Shown in pieces: positions 8,503-15,497 of a stretch of 32,476 nt of DNA. The notes under the pieces were generated by a model that saw nothing but the letters and a program-made list of their open reading frames with translations, searched no databases and had not been told where the DNA came from. Position 1 is the stretch's first letter. Each line of letters starts with the position of its first letter. The position numbers and the translations under genes were made by a program. The stretch covers positions 1 through 32,476 of the forward strand of contig JAHFUP010000061.1 of NCBI GenBank assembly GCA_023265025.1, given 5' to 3'. The DNA comes from Acidimicrobiia bacterium. GTDB lineage: Bacteria; Actinomycetota; Acidimicrobiia; Acidimicrobiales; AC-14.

Positions 8503-8931
8503 TCAGGCGCCGAAGCGACCTCGGTACTCGATGGGGATGAGCGGCTTCTCGCCCCTCACCTTGAGCTCCTGTACGGCCCAGGCGTTGCCGTCCGGGTCGG
8601 CGAAACCGAAGAACGTGCCGCCGTCCTCTGGCGAGAACACCATGATCTCGTCGCACTCGACGCCCCGGTCGACCAGTTCTCGGCGGGCCGCCTGCGCGTC
8701 GGCGACGACGAGCTGCAGGCCGCGCATCGAGCCCGGCTCCATCTGACGCTGTGACGGCAGGTCCCCGAACACGATCGAGCAGCCGGAGCCTGGCGGCGTG
8801 AGCTGCACGACGTGCATGTGCTCGTTCGTCGTGTCGTGGTCGAGGACGAACCCGACCTTGTCCCGGTAGAACGCGATCGCGGCGTCGATGTCGCCGACGG
8901 GCAGGACGACGACTTCGAGGGTCCAATCCAC
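8503..8931 (-). CDS. VOC-superfamily protein (glyoxalase/bleomycin resistance-like)
   Basis: A 142-residue single-domain protein with the two beta-alpha-beta-beta-beta modules of the vicinal-oxygen-chelate fold: residues about 5-60 (VVLPVGDIDAAIAFYRDKVG, then HVVQLTPPGSGCSIVFG) and about 70-130 (GLQLVVADAQAARRELVDRG, FFGFADPDGNAWAVQE). FADPDGN is the usual end-of-module signature. The start is GTG at 8931, with AAGGAG 7 bases upstream. Family members bind metal and act on small molecules or sequester drugs; the substrate cannot be read here. It is divergent from the ABC exporter genes starting at 9054, about 120 bases away, so shared control is possible but not shown. A neighbouring drug exporter makes a resistance role conceivable (inference). 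Confidence 0.9.
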   Translation of the reverse strand: MDWTLEVVVLPVGDIDAAIAFYRDKVGFVLDHDTTNEHMHVVQLTPPGSGCSIVFGDLPSQRQMEPGSMRGLQLVVADAQAARRELVDRGVECDEIMVFSPEDGGTFFGFADPDGNAWAVQELKVRGEKPLIPIEYRGRFGA

Positions 8932-9053
8932 CGGGCGGCTCCTTCATCCTTGTCGGCTCAGGTCCGGCGCAACCTACAACCGATGAGAAAGACATGGCCC
9001 CGACGTCCGACGTATGTGGCACGTTGAAGCCGCTCCCCGGAAGGACTCCCTTG

Positions 9054-10013
9054 ATGAACAACGCCGTCGAAGCACAAGGCCTGGTGAAGCGCTACGGGTC
9101 GACGACCGCTCTGGGCGGGATCGATCTCGAGGTGCCCACCGGCACCGTCATCGGGGTGCTGGGGCCGAACGGCGCCGGCAAGACCACCGCCGTCCGCATC
9201 CTCACCACCCTCACCGACCCCGACGAGGGCCACGCCACCGTCGCCGGGTTCGACGTCGGCACCCACGGTCACGAGGTCCGCCGGCGCATCGGCCTGGCCG
9301 CCCAGGACGCCACAGTCGACCCGCTGCTCACCGGGCGCGAGAACCTCGTCATGCTCGGTGAGCTGCACCAGCTTCGCCGGCGCGATGCCGTGGCCCGCGC
9401 CGCCGAGCTGCTGGACGCGTTCTCCCTCGGCGACGCCGCCGACCGCCGGACGTCCGGCTACTCCGGCGGCATGCGCCGGCGCCTCGACCTGGCCGCCACG
9501 CTCGTCGGCCGTCCCGAGGTCCTGTTCCTCGACGAGCCCACCACCGGCCTCGACCCCCGCGGCCGCAGCGAGCTGTGGACGGTCATCGACACCCTGGTCG
9601 GCACCGGCACAACGGTGATGCTGACCACGCAGTACCTGGAGGAGGCCGAGCGCCTGGCCGACGACATCATCCTCATCGACCACGGCCGCATCATCGCCAG
9701 AGGCGACGCCCGCAAGCTGAAGCGGCAGGTCGGCGGCGACCAGGTCTCCGTCGTCGTGGTCGAGCCCGCCCACCTGGCCGAGGCCACCCGCATCATCGCC
9801 TCCATCACCGGCAGCGAGCCCAACGTCGACGCCGGCGCCCGATCGGTCACCGCCCCCACGACGCTCGGTGTCGAGACCCTCGTCCTCGCGGCCAAGGAGT
9901 TCACCGAGGCACAGATCGCGGTCGACGACATGAGCCTGCGCCAACCCACCCTCGACGAGGTCTTCCTCACCCTGACCGGATCCACCGCCGACGACGCAGA
10001 GGAGTCCAAGTGA
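9054..10013 (+). CDS. DrrA-type ABC exporter ATP-binding protein
   Basis: A 319-residue ATPase of the daunorubicin-resistance (DRA) class of ABC transporters. Walker A GPNGAGKTT is at residues 37-45, the signature YSGGMRRRLD near 135-145, Walker B VLFLDEPTTGLDP near 157-169, and the switch region TQYLEEAERLADD follows. The C-terminal 100 residues end in QPTLDEVFLTLTG, typical of DrrA. ATG 9054 is preferred because GGAAGG lies 9 bases upstream and the sequence MNNAVEAQGLVKRYG begins the fold directly. It overlaps the permease gene by 4 bases (GTGA), so the two are co-translated. It energises export of a hydrophobic compound that cannot be named from sequence. There is no regulator next to it. 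Confidence 0.94.
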   Translation: MNNAVEAQGLVKRYGSTTALGGIDLEVPTGTVIGVLGPNGAGKTTAVRILTTLTDPDEGHATVAGFDVGTHGHEVRRRIGLAAQDATVDPLLTGRENLVMLGELHQLRRRDAVARAAELLDAFSLGDAADRRTSGYSGGMRRRLDLAATLVGRPEVLFLDEPTTGLDPRGRSELWTVIDTLVGTGTTVMLTTQYLEEAERLADDIILIDHGRIIARGDARKLKRQVGGDQVSVVVVEPAHLAEATRIIASITGSEPNVDAGARSVTAPTTLGVETLVLAAKEFTEAQIAVDDMSLRQPTLDEVFLTLTGSTADDAEESK

Positions 10014-10861
10014 CCGCATTGACCATTCCCGAGCAGACCGTCACCTCCGGCGGCCCCCAGGCGTCACGGGGCATGCTCCACGACATGTGGGTCATCGCCC
10101 GCCGCGGCCTGGTGCACATGAAGCGCCAGCCCGAGGCCCTTTCCGACGCCACCATCCAGCCGATCATGTTCGTGCTGCTCTTCGCCTACGTGTTCGGCGG
10201 CGCCATCGACGTCCCCGGCGAGGGCAACTACCGCGAGTTCCTGATGGGCGGCATCTTCGCCCAGACCATCGTGTTCACCGCCTTCGGCGTGGCCATGTCG
10301 CTCGCGCACGACCGCAAGAACCAGGCCGTCGACCGCTTCCGCGCCCTTCCGATCGCCCGAGGTGCGGTGCTCGGCGGCCACGCCATCGCCAACCTGTTCA
10401 AAGCGCTCCTGCCCATCGTGCTGATGTCGCTCTGTGGCCTGGCCATCGGCTGGCGCATCCACGACGGTCTGGTGCACGCCGCCCTGGGCTACCTGCTCCT
10501 GATCGGCTTCGCCTTCGCCATGATCTGGGTCGGCGTCCTGCTCGGCAGCGTGGTGGCCACGCCCGAGGGCGTCCAGGGCATCGCCTTCGCCATCATGTTC
10601 CCGATCACGTTCATGGCCAGCACGTTCGTCCCGACCGAGAGCATGCCGCCGTTCCTGCGGACGGTCGCGGACTGGAACCCGGTGACCACGCTCGCCAACT
10701 CGGCACGAGAGCTGTTCGGCAACCCGACCACGGCCGCCGGCCCGAACGACCCCTGGTCGATTGCCCACCCGATCACCTACTCGATCATCTGGATCGTCGC
10801 CATCATCGCCGTCTGCGCCCCGCTGGCGGTGCGGGCCTACCAGCGCTCAGTCGCCAAATAG
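10010..10861 (+). CDS. ABC-2 type permease (DrrB-like)
   Basis: A 283-residue membrane protein, partner of the ATPase just upstream. After a short soluble start and an amphipathic piece (RRGLVHMKRQPEALSDATIQ) come about six hydrophobic helices: PIMFVLLFAYVFGGAI, a segment around FAQTIVFTAFGVAMSLA, LPIVLMSLCGLAIGW, YLLLIGFAFAMIWVGVLLG, GIAFAIMFPITFMASTFV and a last one (IIWIVAIIAVCAPLAV). NPVTTLANSARELFG before the last helix is a family hallmark. GTG 10010 overlaps the upstream stop as GTGA. Its 3' end overlaps the convergent GNAT gene by 25 bases, so transcripts of the two will be antisense to each other at their ends. Confidence 0.93.
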   Translation: MTALTIPEQTVTSGGPQASRGMLHDMWVIARRGLVHMKRQPEALSDATIQPIMFVLLFAYVFGGAIDVPGEGNYREFLMGGIFAQTIVFTAFGVAMSLAHDRKNQAVDRFRALPIARGAVLGGHAIANLFKALLPIVLMSLCGLAIGWRIHDGLVHAALGYLLLIGFAFAMIWVGVLLGSVVATPEGVQGIAFAIMFPITFMASTFVPTESMPPFLRTVADWNPVTTLANSARELFGNPTTAAGPNDPWSIAHPITYSIIWIVAIIAVCAPLAVRAYQRSVAK

Positions 10862-11409
10862 TCGGCCCGACAGAGCACCCACACCTGCTGGCTACCGGTC
10901 TGGGCCGCAGCCTCGACGTCGACCACGTCGGTGCGATCGAGCCGGTACCCCAGCTTGGGTGGGATGGCGGCGCTGGCCACGTTGGCCGGGTCGCAGCGGA
11001 TCTCGATCCGGTCGACGTCAGGGTGGTTCGCCAGCGCCACTGCCGTGAGCACGCGTGCCGCTGCGGTGGCGTAGCCGCGCCCGGTCCGGTCGCTGCGGAC
11101 CCAGTAGCCGATCTCCAGGATCCCCGGCCCCCGCCGGTCGTGGAGACCGACGCCACCGACGATCTCGCCGGCCGCGTCGACCAGCGCGAAGCCGACGGAG
11201 GTCGCCGACGGGACATCGACTGCGGCCGTCTCCAGGAAGGCCCCGACCGACTCGGCCGTGGGGTCCTCCTTGGCCCACGGCATGAACCGGCGCAGCTCGG
11301 GCATGCTGGCCTCGATCGCGGCGAAGAGGCGCTCGCCGTCCGCCAGCCGCCACCGCCGCAAGACCAGCCCGTGCGCCCCGACGTCGACTTCCTCGGGAAG
11401 CGCGGCCAT
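10837..11409 (-). CDS. GNAT N-acetyltransferase (RimJ/RimL-like)
   Basis: A 190-residue acetyltransferase of the ribosomal-protein-acetylase-like branch. LVLRRWRLADGERLFAAIEA starts the domain. Strand beta4 is GILEIGYWVRSDRTGRGYAT, with the acetyl-CoA pyrophosphate loop R-T-G-R-G-Y-A, followed by AAARVLTAVALANHPDVDRI and IRCDPANVASAAIPPKLGYR, the usual C-terminal helix and strand. ATG 11409 is chosen because an upstream extension to 11511 adds 34 Arg-rich residues that do not look like protein. The target (a ribosomal protein, an antibiotic or an amino acid) is unknown. It converges on the ABC permease with a 25-base overlap and diverges from the C1 peptidase gene. Confidence 0.88.
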   Translation of the reverse strand: MAALPEEVDVGAHGLVLRRWRLADGERLFAAIEASMPELRRFMPWAKEDPTAESVGAFLETAAVDVPSATSVGFALVDAAGEIVGGVGLHDRRGPGILEIGYWVRSDRTGRGYATAAARVLTAVALANHPDVDRIEIRCDPANVASAAIPPKLGYRLDRTDVVDVEAAAQTGSQQVWVLCRADYLATERW

Positions 11410-11522
11410 CGCCCATGGTGACGGACGCCGGCGCCGGCGGTCGAGCGATTTGCACCTGTGCACAGAGACGGGATTGCCCATAGGCTCGACGGAGAGGCTG
11501 GGATCAGGCACGAGGGGGCGGC

Positions 11523-13340
11523 ATGGCTGGTCCGAAGAGCACGCTGAAGGACGACGAACTGGCGACGCTCCGGGCTCGATCGAAGGTGGTGTCGCCGGAG
11601 GAGATCGCCGATCGCGTGATCCAACGCGACGGCCGGACCGTCTTCCGTGCCGTGCGCCGGACGACCCGTGCCGCGGCCGGCGCGCTCGACGTCCAGGAGG
11701 GCGCCACGCCGGCCGCCGATGAGTACGAGGTGGTCGAGATCACGCTGATCAGCGCCGCCGACTTCGACTACACCCCGAAGATCACCGGCGCCGACAAGAA
11801 GGCCGCCCAGCCGATCGACGCCAAGCTCGACCGGCTGAAGGGCTACTACGCCTACGACCCCGGGCTCTCGGCCACCAGGTCCGCCCCCGCCGGCGAGGGC
11901 GACACCGAGGTGCCGGCCGTGGTCGACCACCGACCGCTCCAGTCGCCGGTCAAGGATCAGGCTGGCCGAGGCACCTGCGTCTCGCACGCCTCGATGGGCC
12001 TGCTGGAGGCGTTCGGGCACATCGACGACAATCTCTCCGAGCAGTACACCCACTACAAGTTCAACCAGTTCCTCAACCGTCCGCACAACGAAGACGCCGG
12101 GCTGAAGACCACCGACGCGGCGCCGTTCCTCGCCCGCGCCGACGGCCGGGTGTGCCTCGAGTCGCAGTGGCCGTACATCCCCAACCAGGCCACCATCGAC
12201 GCCGCGGTGGCCGCCGGCGCCTACGCGCCGCCGGCGGCGGCCGTCCAGCACCAGGCGTTCGGCGTCGGCGCCTACAAGATCATCGGCGACAACGGCCTCA
12301 CCGGCGAGAGCATCAAGAACACCCGGTACCTGGAGGCCCTTCTCTACCAGGGCTACAACATCGTGCTGGGTTGCTGGGCGTCATGGGACGACAAGGACAA
12401 CGACGGGGTCCTCACGCCCCTGCTGAACAGCAACGGCACGCCGGCCGGCACCGGCGGGCACGCCATGGTCATCGTCGGCTACGACCGCGACAAGCAGTAC
12501 TTCATCCTGAAGAACAGCTGGCAGCCGACGTGGGGCCACAACGGCTACGGCTACTTCCACTACGACTTCATCCGGGCCTGCGCCAAGTACGGCTTCGTGG
12601 TCGACAGCGTGGTTCCCGCCGCCCCTGCCGCGGGCGCGCCGGCCAAGCTGGTGAACTCGCCCTACAGCGCCACGAGGATCAGCCGGGCCGACCTCCGGGC
12701 CGCCATCGTCTTCTTCAAGACGTCCTCGGGCCGGTACGCGGTGGCCGAGGCCTACGCCGGCGACAACCTGCTGCTGCGCAACCTGCGGGTGTACAACGCC
12801 AACGGCACCGTCCACCTGACCCGCGACAGCCTGGTCGTGCGCAGCTCGTTCCTATGCGACCTCGACACCGGCGCCGAGACGTCCACCAACGCCGACTTCT
12901 GGTGGCACGGCGTGAGCCCCGGCGTGCATTTCCTGGAGCCCCGCAACGGCGCCGGCGCCTGGCTGGCGTACAACCTGGCCGCGCTCACCGGGCCCCAGAT
13001 CGCAGCCATGAGCCTCTCGACCGCCGCGGTCGACTGGGGCCAGTTGCGCTACGCGGTCGTCGTCGGCAAGACCAACGCCGGCCGGCCGTTCAAGATCCTG
13101 GCCCACGCCAAGTCCGGCAACGTGCTCCAACTCTCCTACATCGAGGTCTTCGACCCGAGCGGGGCCCGGTTCAAGTACGGGGAGTCCGTCAACGTCCCGT
13201 CGTCGTTCACCTACAACCTCGACAGCCTGGCCCAGGGTGGTGGCAGCTCGGCCGACATCTGGTGGAACGTCGTGTCGAACGGCGTCGGTTTCCTGCGGCC
13301 GAACGGCACCGCCAGGATCCGCTACGTGTGGTCGTTGTAG
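11523..13340 (+). CDS. papain-like C1 cysteine peptidase with two C-terminal repeats
   Basis: A 605-residue protein with a papain-fold domain at about 130-365. The catalytic residues are all present: oxyanion Gln146 and nucleophile Cys152 (KDQAGRGTCVSHAS), His313 (GGHAMVIVGYD) and Asn331 (LKNSWQPTWGHNGYGYFHYD). The first 130 residues are Asp/Lys-rich with no signal peptide and could act as a pro-segment. After the peptidase come two related repeats of about 95 residues, near 391-487 and 508-605, aligned at LRAAIVFFKTSSGR / LRYAVVVGKTNAGR and ADFWWHGVSPGVHFLEP / ADIWWNVVSNGVGFLRP. GAGGGGG lies 4 bases upstream of the ATG, and a TAGGCT -10-like element is at 11481-11486. Lack of a signal peptide suggests a cytoplasmic or non-classical location. 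Only 7 bases separate it from the small gene downstream. Confidence 0.92.
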   Translation: MAGPKSTLKDDELATLRARSKVVSPEEIADRVIQRDGRTVFRAVRRTTRAAAGALDVQEGATPAADEYEVVEITLISAADFDYTPKITGADKKAAQPIDAKLDRLKGYYAYDPGLSATRSAPAGEGDTEVPAVVDHRPLQSPVKDQAGRGTCVSHASMGLLEAFGHIDDNLSEQYTHYKFNQFLNRPHNEDAGLKTTDAAPFLARADGRVCLESQWPYIPNQATIDAAVAAGAYAPPAAAVQHQAFGVGAYKIIGDNGLTGESIKNTRYLEALLYQGYNIVLGCWASWDDKDNDGVLTPLLNSNGTPAGTGGHAMVIVGYDRDKQYFILKNSWQPTWGHNGYGYFHYDFIRACAKYGFVVDSVVPAAPAAGAPAKLVNSPYSATRISRADLRAAIVFFKTSSGRYAVAEAYAGDNLLLRNLRVYNANGTVHLTRDSLVVRSSFLCDLDTGAETSTNADFWWHGVSPGVHFLEPRNGAGAWLAYNLAALTGPQIAAMSLSTAAVDWGQLRYAVVVGKTNAGRPFKILAHAKSGNVLQLSYIEVFDPSGARFKYGESVNVPSSFTYNLDSLAQGGGSSADIWWNVVSNGVGFLRPNGTARIRYVWSL

Positions 13341-13347
13341 CGCCGGC

Positions 13348-13656
13348 ATGCGCCGCATCCACGCCGAGCGGTCCGACGCCATCCGGCTCGCCGTGGGCGA
13401 GACGATCGAACTGGAGTCCCTGCGGCTGACCGTGGCGCCGCCCCACGTGCTCGTCGTCCCAGTGGCCGAGGAGCCAGACGTCGTCGAAATCGTGGGCCAG
13501 GAGCCCCTGGACGAGGACGGCGTGCATGTCAGCATGTACCGGCTCCGGGGCGTCAAGGTCGGGACGGGCCGTCTCCACCTCGGCTACAAGGACCTGCGCA
13601 GCGGCGAGCTGGTGGCCGAGAAGGAGATCAGGGTCCGGGTCGACCCCTCGCCGTAG
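13348..13656 (+). CDS. small beta-rich protein, possible chagasin-like peptidase inhibitor
   Basis: A 102-residue protein starting at ATG 13348, 7 bases after the C1 peptidase stop. It is predicted almost all beta: AIRLAVGETIELESLRLTV, HVLVVPVAEEPDVVEIV, VSMYRLRGVKVGTGRLHLGY and VAEKEIRVRV. The order of strands, the GVKVGTGRLHLGYKD segment and the final alternating strand recall the immunoglobulin-like chagasin fold (MEROPS I42), whose members inhibit papain-family peptidases. The hallmark NPTTGY loop of chagasin is not visible, so this rests on fold-like pattern and on location. No signal peptide. Other readings: an Ig-like accessory domain or a chaperone for the peptidase. The gene is surely real; the function is inferred. 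Confidence 0.8.
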   Translation: MRRIHAERSDAIRLAVGETIELESLRLTVAPPHVLVVPVAEEPDVVEIVGQEPLDEDGVHVSMYRLRGVKVGTGRLHLGYKDLRSGELVAEKEIRVRVDPSP

Positions 13657-13681
13657 CGGCGGTCAGACCACCCCCCCTCGC

Positions 13682-13707
13682 TGCTAGCATTGAGAGCAGG
13701 AGGACGT
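13682..13707 (+). promoter_or_regulatory. promoter and probable operator of the toxin-antitoxin pair
   Basis: A perfect 8-base palindrome TGCTAGCA at 13682-13689 overlaps a -10-like TAGCAT at 13685-13690. AGGAGG at 13698-13703 is a strong ribosome binding site 4 bases before the ATG. Ribbon-helix-helix antitoxins repress their own operons through short palindromes at the -10, so this is a plausible operator (inference). Confidence 0.5.
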
Positions 13708-13953
13708 ATGGCTGCGTTCAGCATCCGGAACATCGACGAGGACGTCAAGGAGCGGCTGCGTCTGAGGGCGGCGACGAACGGGCGCTCCGTTGAGGCGGAG
13801 ATCCGCGCCATCCTGGTCGAGGCGGTCACCCCGTCGCTCCCGTCGGCGGGATTGTTCGGGACGCTCCTCGAACGCTTCGGCGAGCTCGGCGGCACCGAGC
13901 TGGACCTGCCACCGCGGGTGGCGGTTCCCCGTAGTTCGGCCCTCACCGAGTGA
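13708..13953 (+). CDS. FitA-type ribbon-helix-helix antitoxin
   Basis: An 81-residue protein. The N-terminal FSIRNIDEDVKERLRLRAA, followed by NGRSVEAEIRAILVEAV, is the strand-helix-helix of FitA/Arc-type antitoxins (plasmid-stability family); residues about 2-8 would form the DNA-contacting strand in a dimer. The C-terminal 30 residues (GLFGTLLERFGELGGTELDL) resemble the toxin-wrapping peptide of FitA. ATG 13708 follows a near-perfect AGGAGG. The stop overlaps the toxin start by 4 bases (GTGA), so the two are co-translated with the antitoxin first. It should neutralise the PIN RNase encoded next and repress the operon as a complex. Confidence 0.9.
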   Translation: MAAFSIRNIDEDVKERLRLRAATNGRSVEAEIRAILVEAVTPSLPSAGLFGTLLERFGELGGTELDLPPRVAVPRSSALTE

Positions 13954-14369
13954 TCGTCGTCGACACGAATGTGACCTCGGAACTGATGCGACCGGCGCCG
14001 GATGCCGGCGTCCGGGACTGGGTCCTGGCCGCGAGACCGGCCGACCTCTTCACGACCGCCATCACGCTCGCCGAGATCCGCTACGGAATCGAGCGGTTGG
14101 CCGCGGGCCAGCGCCGAGACGTGCTCCGGGACACCGCCGAGGAGATCTTCTCGGCGTTCGAGGCACGCGTGCTCCCGTTCGACGCGGACTCGGCCGGCCG
14201 GTACGCGGTCATCGTCGACCGCCGGGAGCGGTCGGGCCGTCCGATCAACGGGTACGACGCCCAGATCGCCTCGATCTGCCAGGTCCACGGCGCCACGCTG
14301 GCCACCCGCAACACCCGGGACTTCGAGGGCACCGGGGTCGAGCTGGTCGACCCGTGGGGGTCCGGATAG
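13950..14369 (+). CDS. FitB/VapC-type PIN-domain RNase toxin
   Basis: A 139-residue PIN-domain protein with the full acidic set: Asp5 (VVDTNVTSELMR), Glu42 (TLAEIRYGIERL) and Asp103 (NGYDAQIASICQ), plus Asp near NTRDFEG. The closing FEGTGVELVDPW is standard for FitB-type toxins. The reaction is Mg-dependent cleavage of RNA when released from the antitoxin. Start GTG 13950 overlaps the antitoxin stop. All catalytic residues are intact, unlike the truncated PIN remnant at 8216-8485, so this module is probably active. The RNA target cannot be read from sequence. Confidence 0.93.
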   Translation: MIVVDTNVTSELMRPAPDAGVRDWVLAARPADLFTTAITLAEIRYGIERLAAGQRRDVLRDTAEEIFSAFEARVLPFDADSAGRYAVIVDRRERSGRPINGYDAQIASICQVHGATLATRNTRDFEGTGVELVDPWGSG

Positions 14370-14575
14370 CGCCGGCGCCTCGTGCCCTGACCACAAACGT
14401 TCGCCGCGTTCGTGGGGTTTCCCGTCCGTGGCCGCCGTCGCCGCCGAAGGCGGCCCCTCCGGCTGCGGACACGAGGGAGGGACAGGGCGGAGGCGGCGCG
14501 AGCTCCGCTCGCCCGCCGGAGCACGATCACTTCGACCGAATGGAGTGAGCGAAGCGAACGAATGAGGTCGAGGCA
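14370..14575. other. intergenic stretch with a short hairpin and a purine-only run
   Basis: No gene is seen. A perfect hairpin GCCGCC-GAA-GGCGGC is at 14440-14454, without a following T-run. Near 14538-14567 one strand is almost purely purine with CGAA and GAGTGAGCGAAGCGAACGAA motifs, of the kind often dispersed between genes in G+C-rich genomes. It lies between the convergent toxin gene and the small minus-strand gene. Confidence 0.5.
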
Positions 14576-14806
14576 CTAGGCGGCGGCGAAGGGCCGGCGC
14601 AGGGCCGGTTCGGCCGCGGCATCGCGGCGCCAGACGGCCACGATCTCGGCGCTGCGGATGCTGGCGATCCGCACGCTCCAGCAGTCGACCACGCTCCGGC
14701 CGTCGAGGGCGAAGAACGTGGTGAAGGGACCGTCGGGCTGATAGGCGTCGGCGCCCTCGACGATCTCGACGGTGCCGTCCTTGAGCTTGACCTCGAAGCT
14801 GGCCAT
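14576..14806 (-). CDS. small conserved-looking protein of unknown function (76 aa)
   Basis: Starts ASFEVKLKDGTVEIVEGADA, then a segment with GPFTTFFALDGRSVVDCWSV and ASIRSAEIVAVWRRDA. The alternating pattern implies a compact beta sheet of about five strands. No motif for catalysis, metal or membrane is present. I recognise similar small proteins in actinobacteria only vaguely and assign no function. ATG 14806 is preferred over ATG 14818 because a -10 element (TATGGT) covers the upstream ATG and stands 7 bases before 14806, the arrangement of a leaderless mRNA. Confidence 0.72.
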   Translation of the reverse strand: MASFEVKLKDGTVEIVEGADAYQPDGPFTTFFALDGRSVVDCWSVRIASIRSAEIVAVWRRDAAAEPALRRPFAAA

Positions 14807-14813
14807 GACGTCG

Positions 14814-14819
14814 ACCATA
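14814..14819 (-). promoter_or_regulatory. -10 element of a leaderless promoter
   Basis: On the minus strand TATGGT is followed by 7 bases and then the ATG at 14806, so transcription would begin at or next to the start codon. There is no Shine-Dalgarno sequence, consistent with a leaderless message. Confidence 0.5.
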
Positions 14820-14882
14820 GGACGCCGGCCCTGTGGTGAGGAAGCCCCATGACATGAGGATCTGCGGTGGAAAACCGGTGGA

Positions 14883-15497
14883 CTATTTGACCCCGATGCC
14901 CCGCCACAGCATGTCGACCACCCGCTCGGGGAGCCCCTCGTCGAGCTCCATGCCCGTGACGAGGAAGCGGTGCATGAGGAGGGCGACCACCCCGTCGGCC
15001 ACGAGCTCGGGGTCGACGTCGGCCCGCACCTCGCCCCGCTCGACGCCCCGGCGGACGGCGTCGACCACCCGGGCCCGGCGGGGCTGCACAAAGTCCTCGC
15101 GGAAGGCGGCGGCCAGCTCGGGGCTGCGCGACAGCTCGGCGATGACGGCCGGCATGACCCGGCCGGCGTCCGAGGTCCGGATGTGGTCCCGGAAGCCCTG
15201 CACGAAGACGAGGAGGTCGGCCCGCAACGACCCGGTGTCGGGCGGGGGCGGGGTCCCCAGCTCCCGGCAGGCGGAGAGGGCGTCCACGACGAGCGCCGAC
15301 TTCGACGCCCACCGCCGGTAGACGGTGGCCTTGCCCACGCCGGCCCGGCAGGCGACGCCCTCCATGGTCACCCCGCCGTAGCCCTCGTCGGCCAGCAGGT
15401 CGATGGTGGCGGTCAGGATGGCCCGATCGGCCTCTGGACTGCGGGGCCGCCCCGGGGGGCGGCTGACGTCGACGTCGATCTCGGCCGTATTCGTCAT
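14883..15497 (-). CDS. TetR-family transcriptional regulator
   Basis: A 204-residue regulator. The N-terminal HTH lies at about 25-70: AILTATIDLLADEGYGGVTM, then EGVACRAGVGKATVYRRWAS and KSALVVDAL, a canonical TetR DNA-binding domain. The C-terminal part is helical (GFRDHIRTSDAGRVMPAVIA, RRARVVDAVRRGVERGEVRA) and fits the TetR_C ligand domain of the AcrR type. ATG 15497 overlaps the MFS exporter stop by 4 bases (ATGA), so it is the second gene of that operon. It probably represses the operon through the 12-5-12 palindrome at 17053-17081 and is released by the exporter's substrate (inference from the standard arrangement). Confidence 0.92.
   Translation of the reverse strand: MTNTAEIDVDVSRPPGRPRSPEADRAILTATIDLLADEGYGGVTMEGVACRAGVGKATVYRRWASKSALVVDALSACRELGTPPPPDTGSLRADLLVFVQGFRDHIRTSDAGRVMPAVIAELSRSPELAAAFREDFVQPRRARVVDAVRRGVERGEVRADVDPELVADGVVALLMHRFLVTGMELDEGLPERVVDMLWRGIGVK

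Noticed and set aside
11451-11462. TGCAC-CT-GTGCA inverted repeat between the GNAT and peptidase genes as an operator
   Set aside because: Arms are only 5 bases, no DNA-binding regulator is adjacent, and it is not placed on a convincing promoter.
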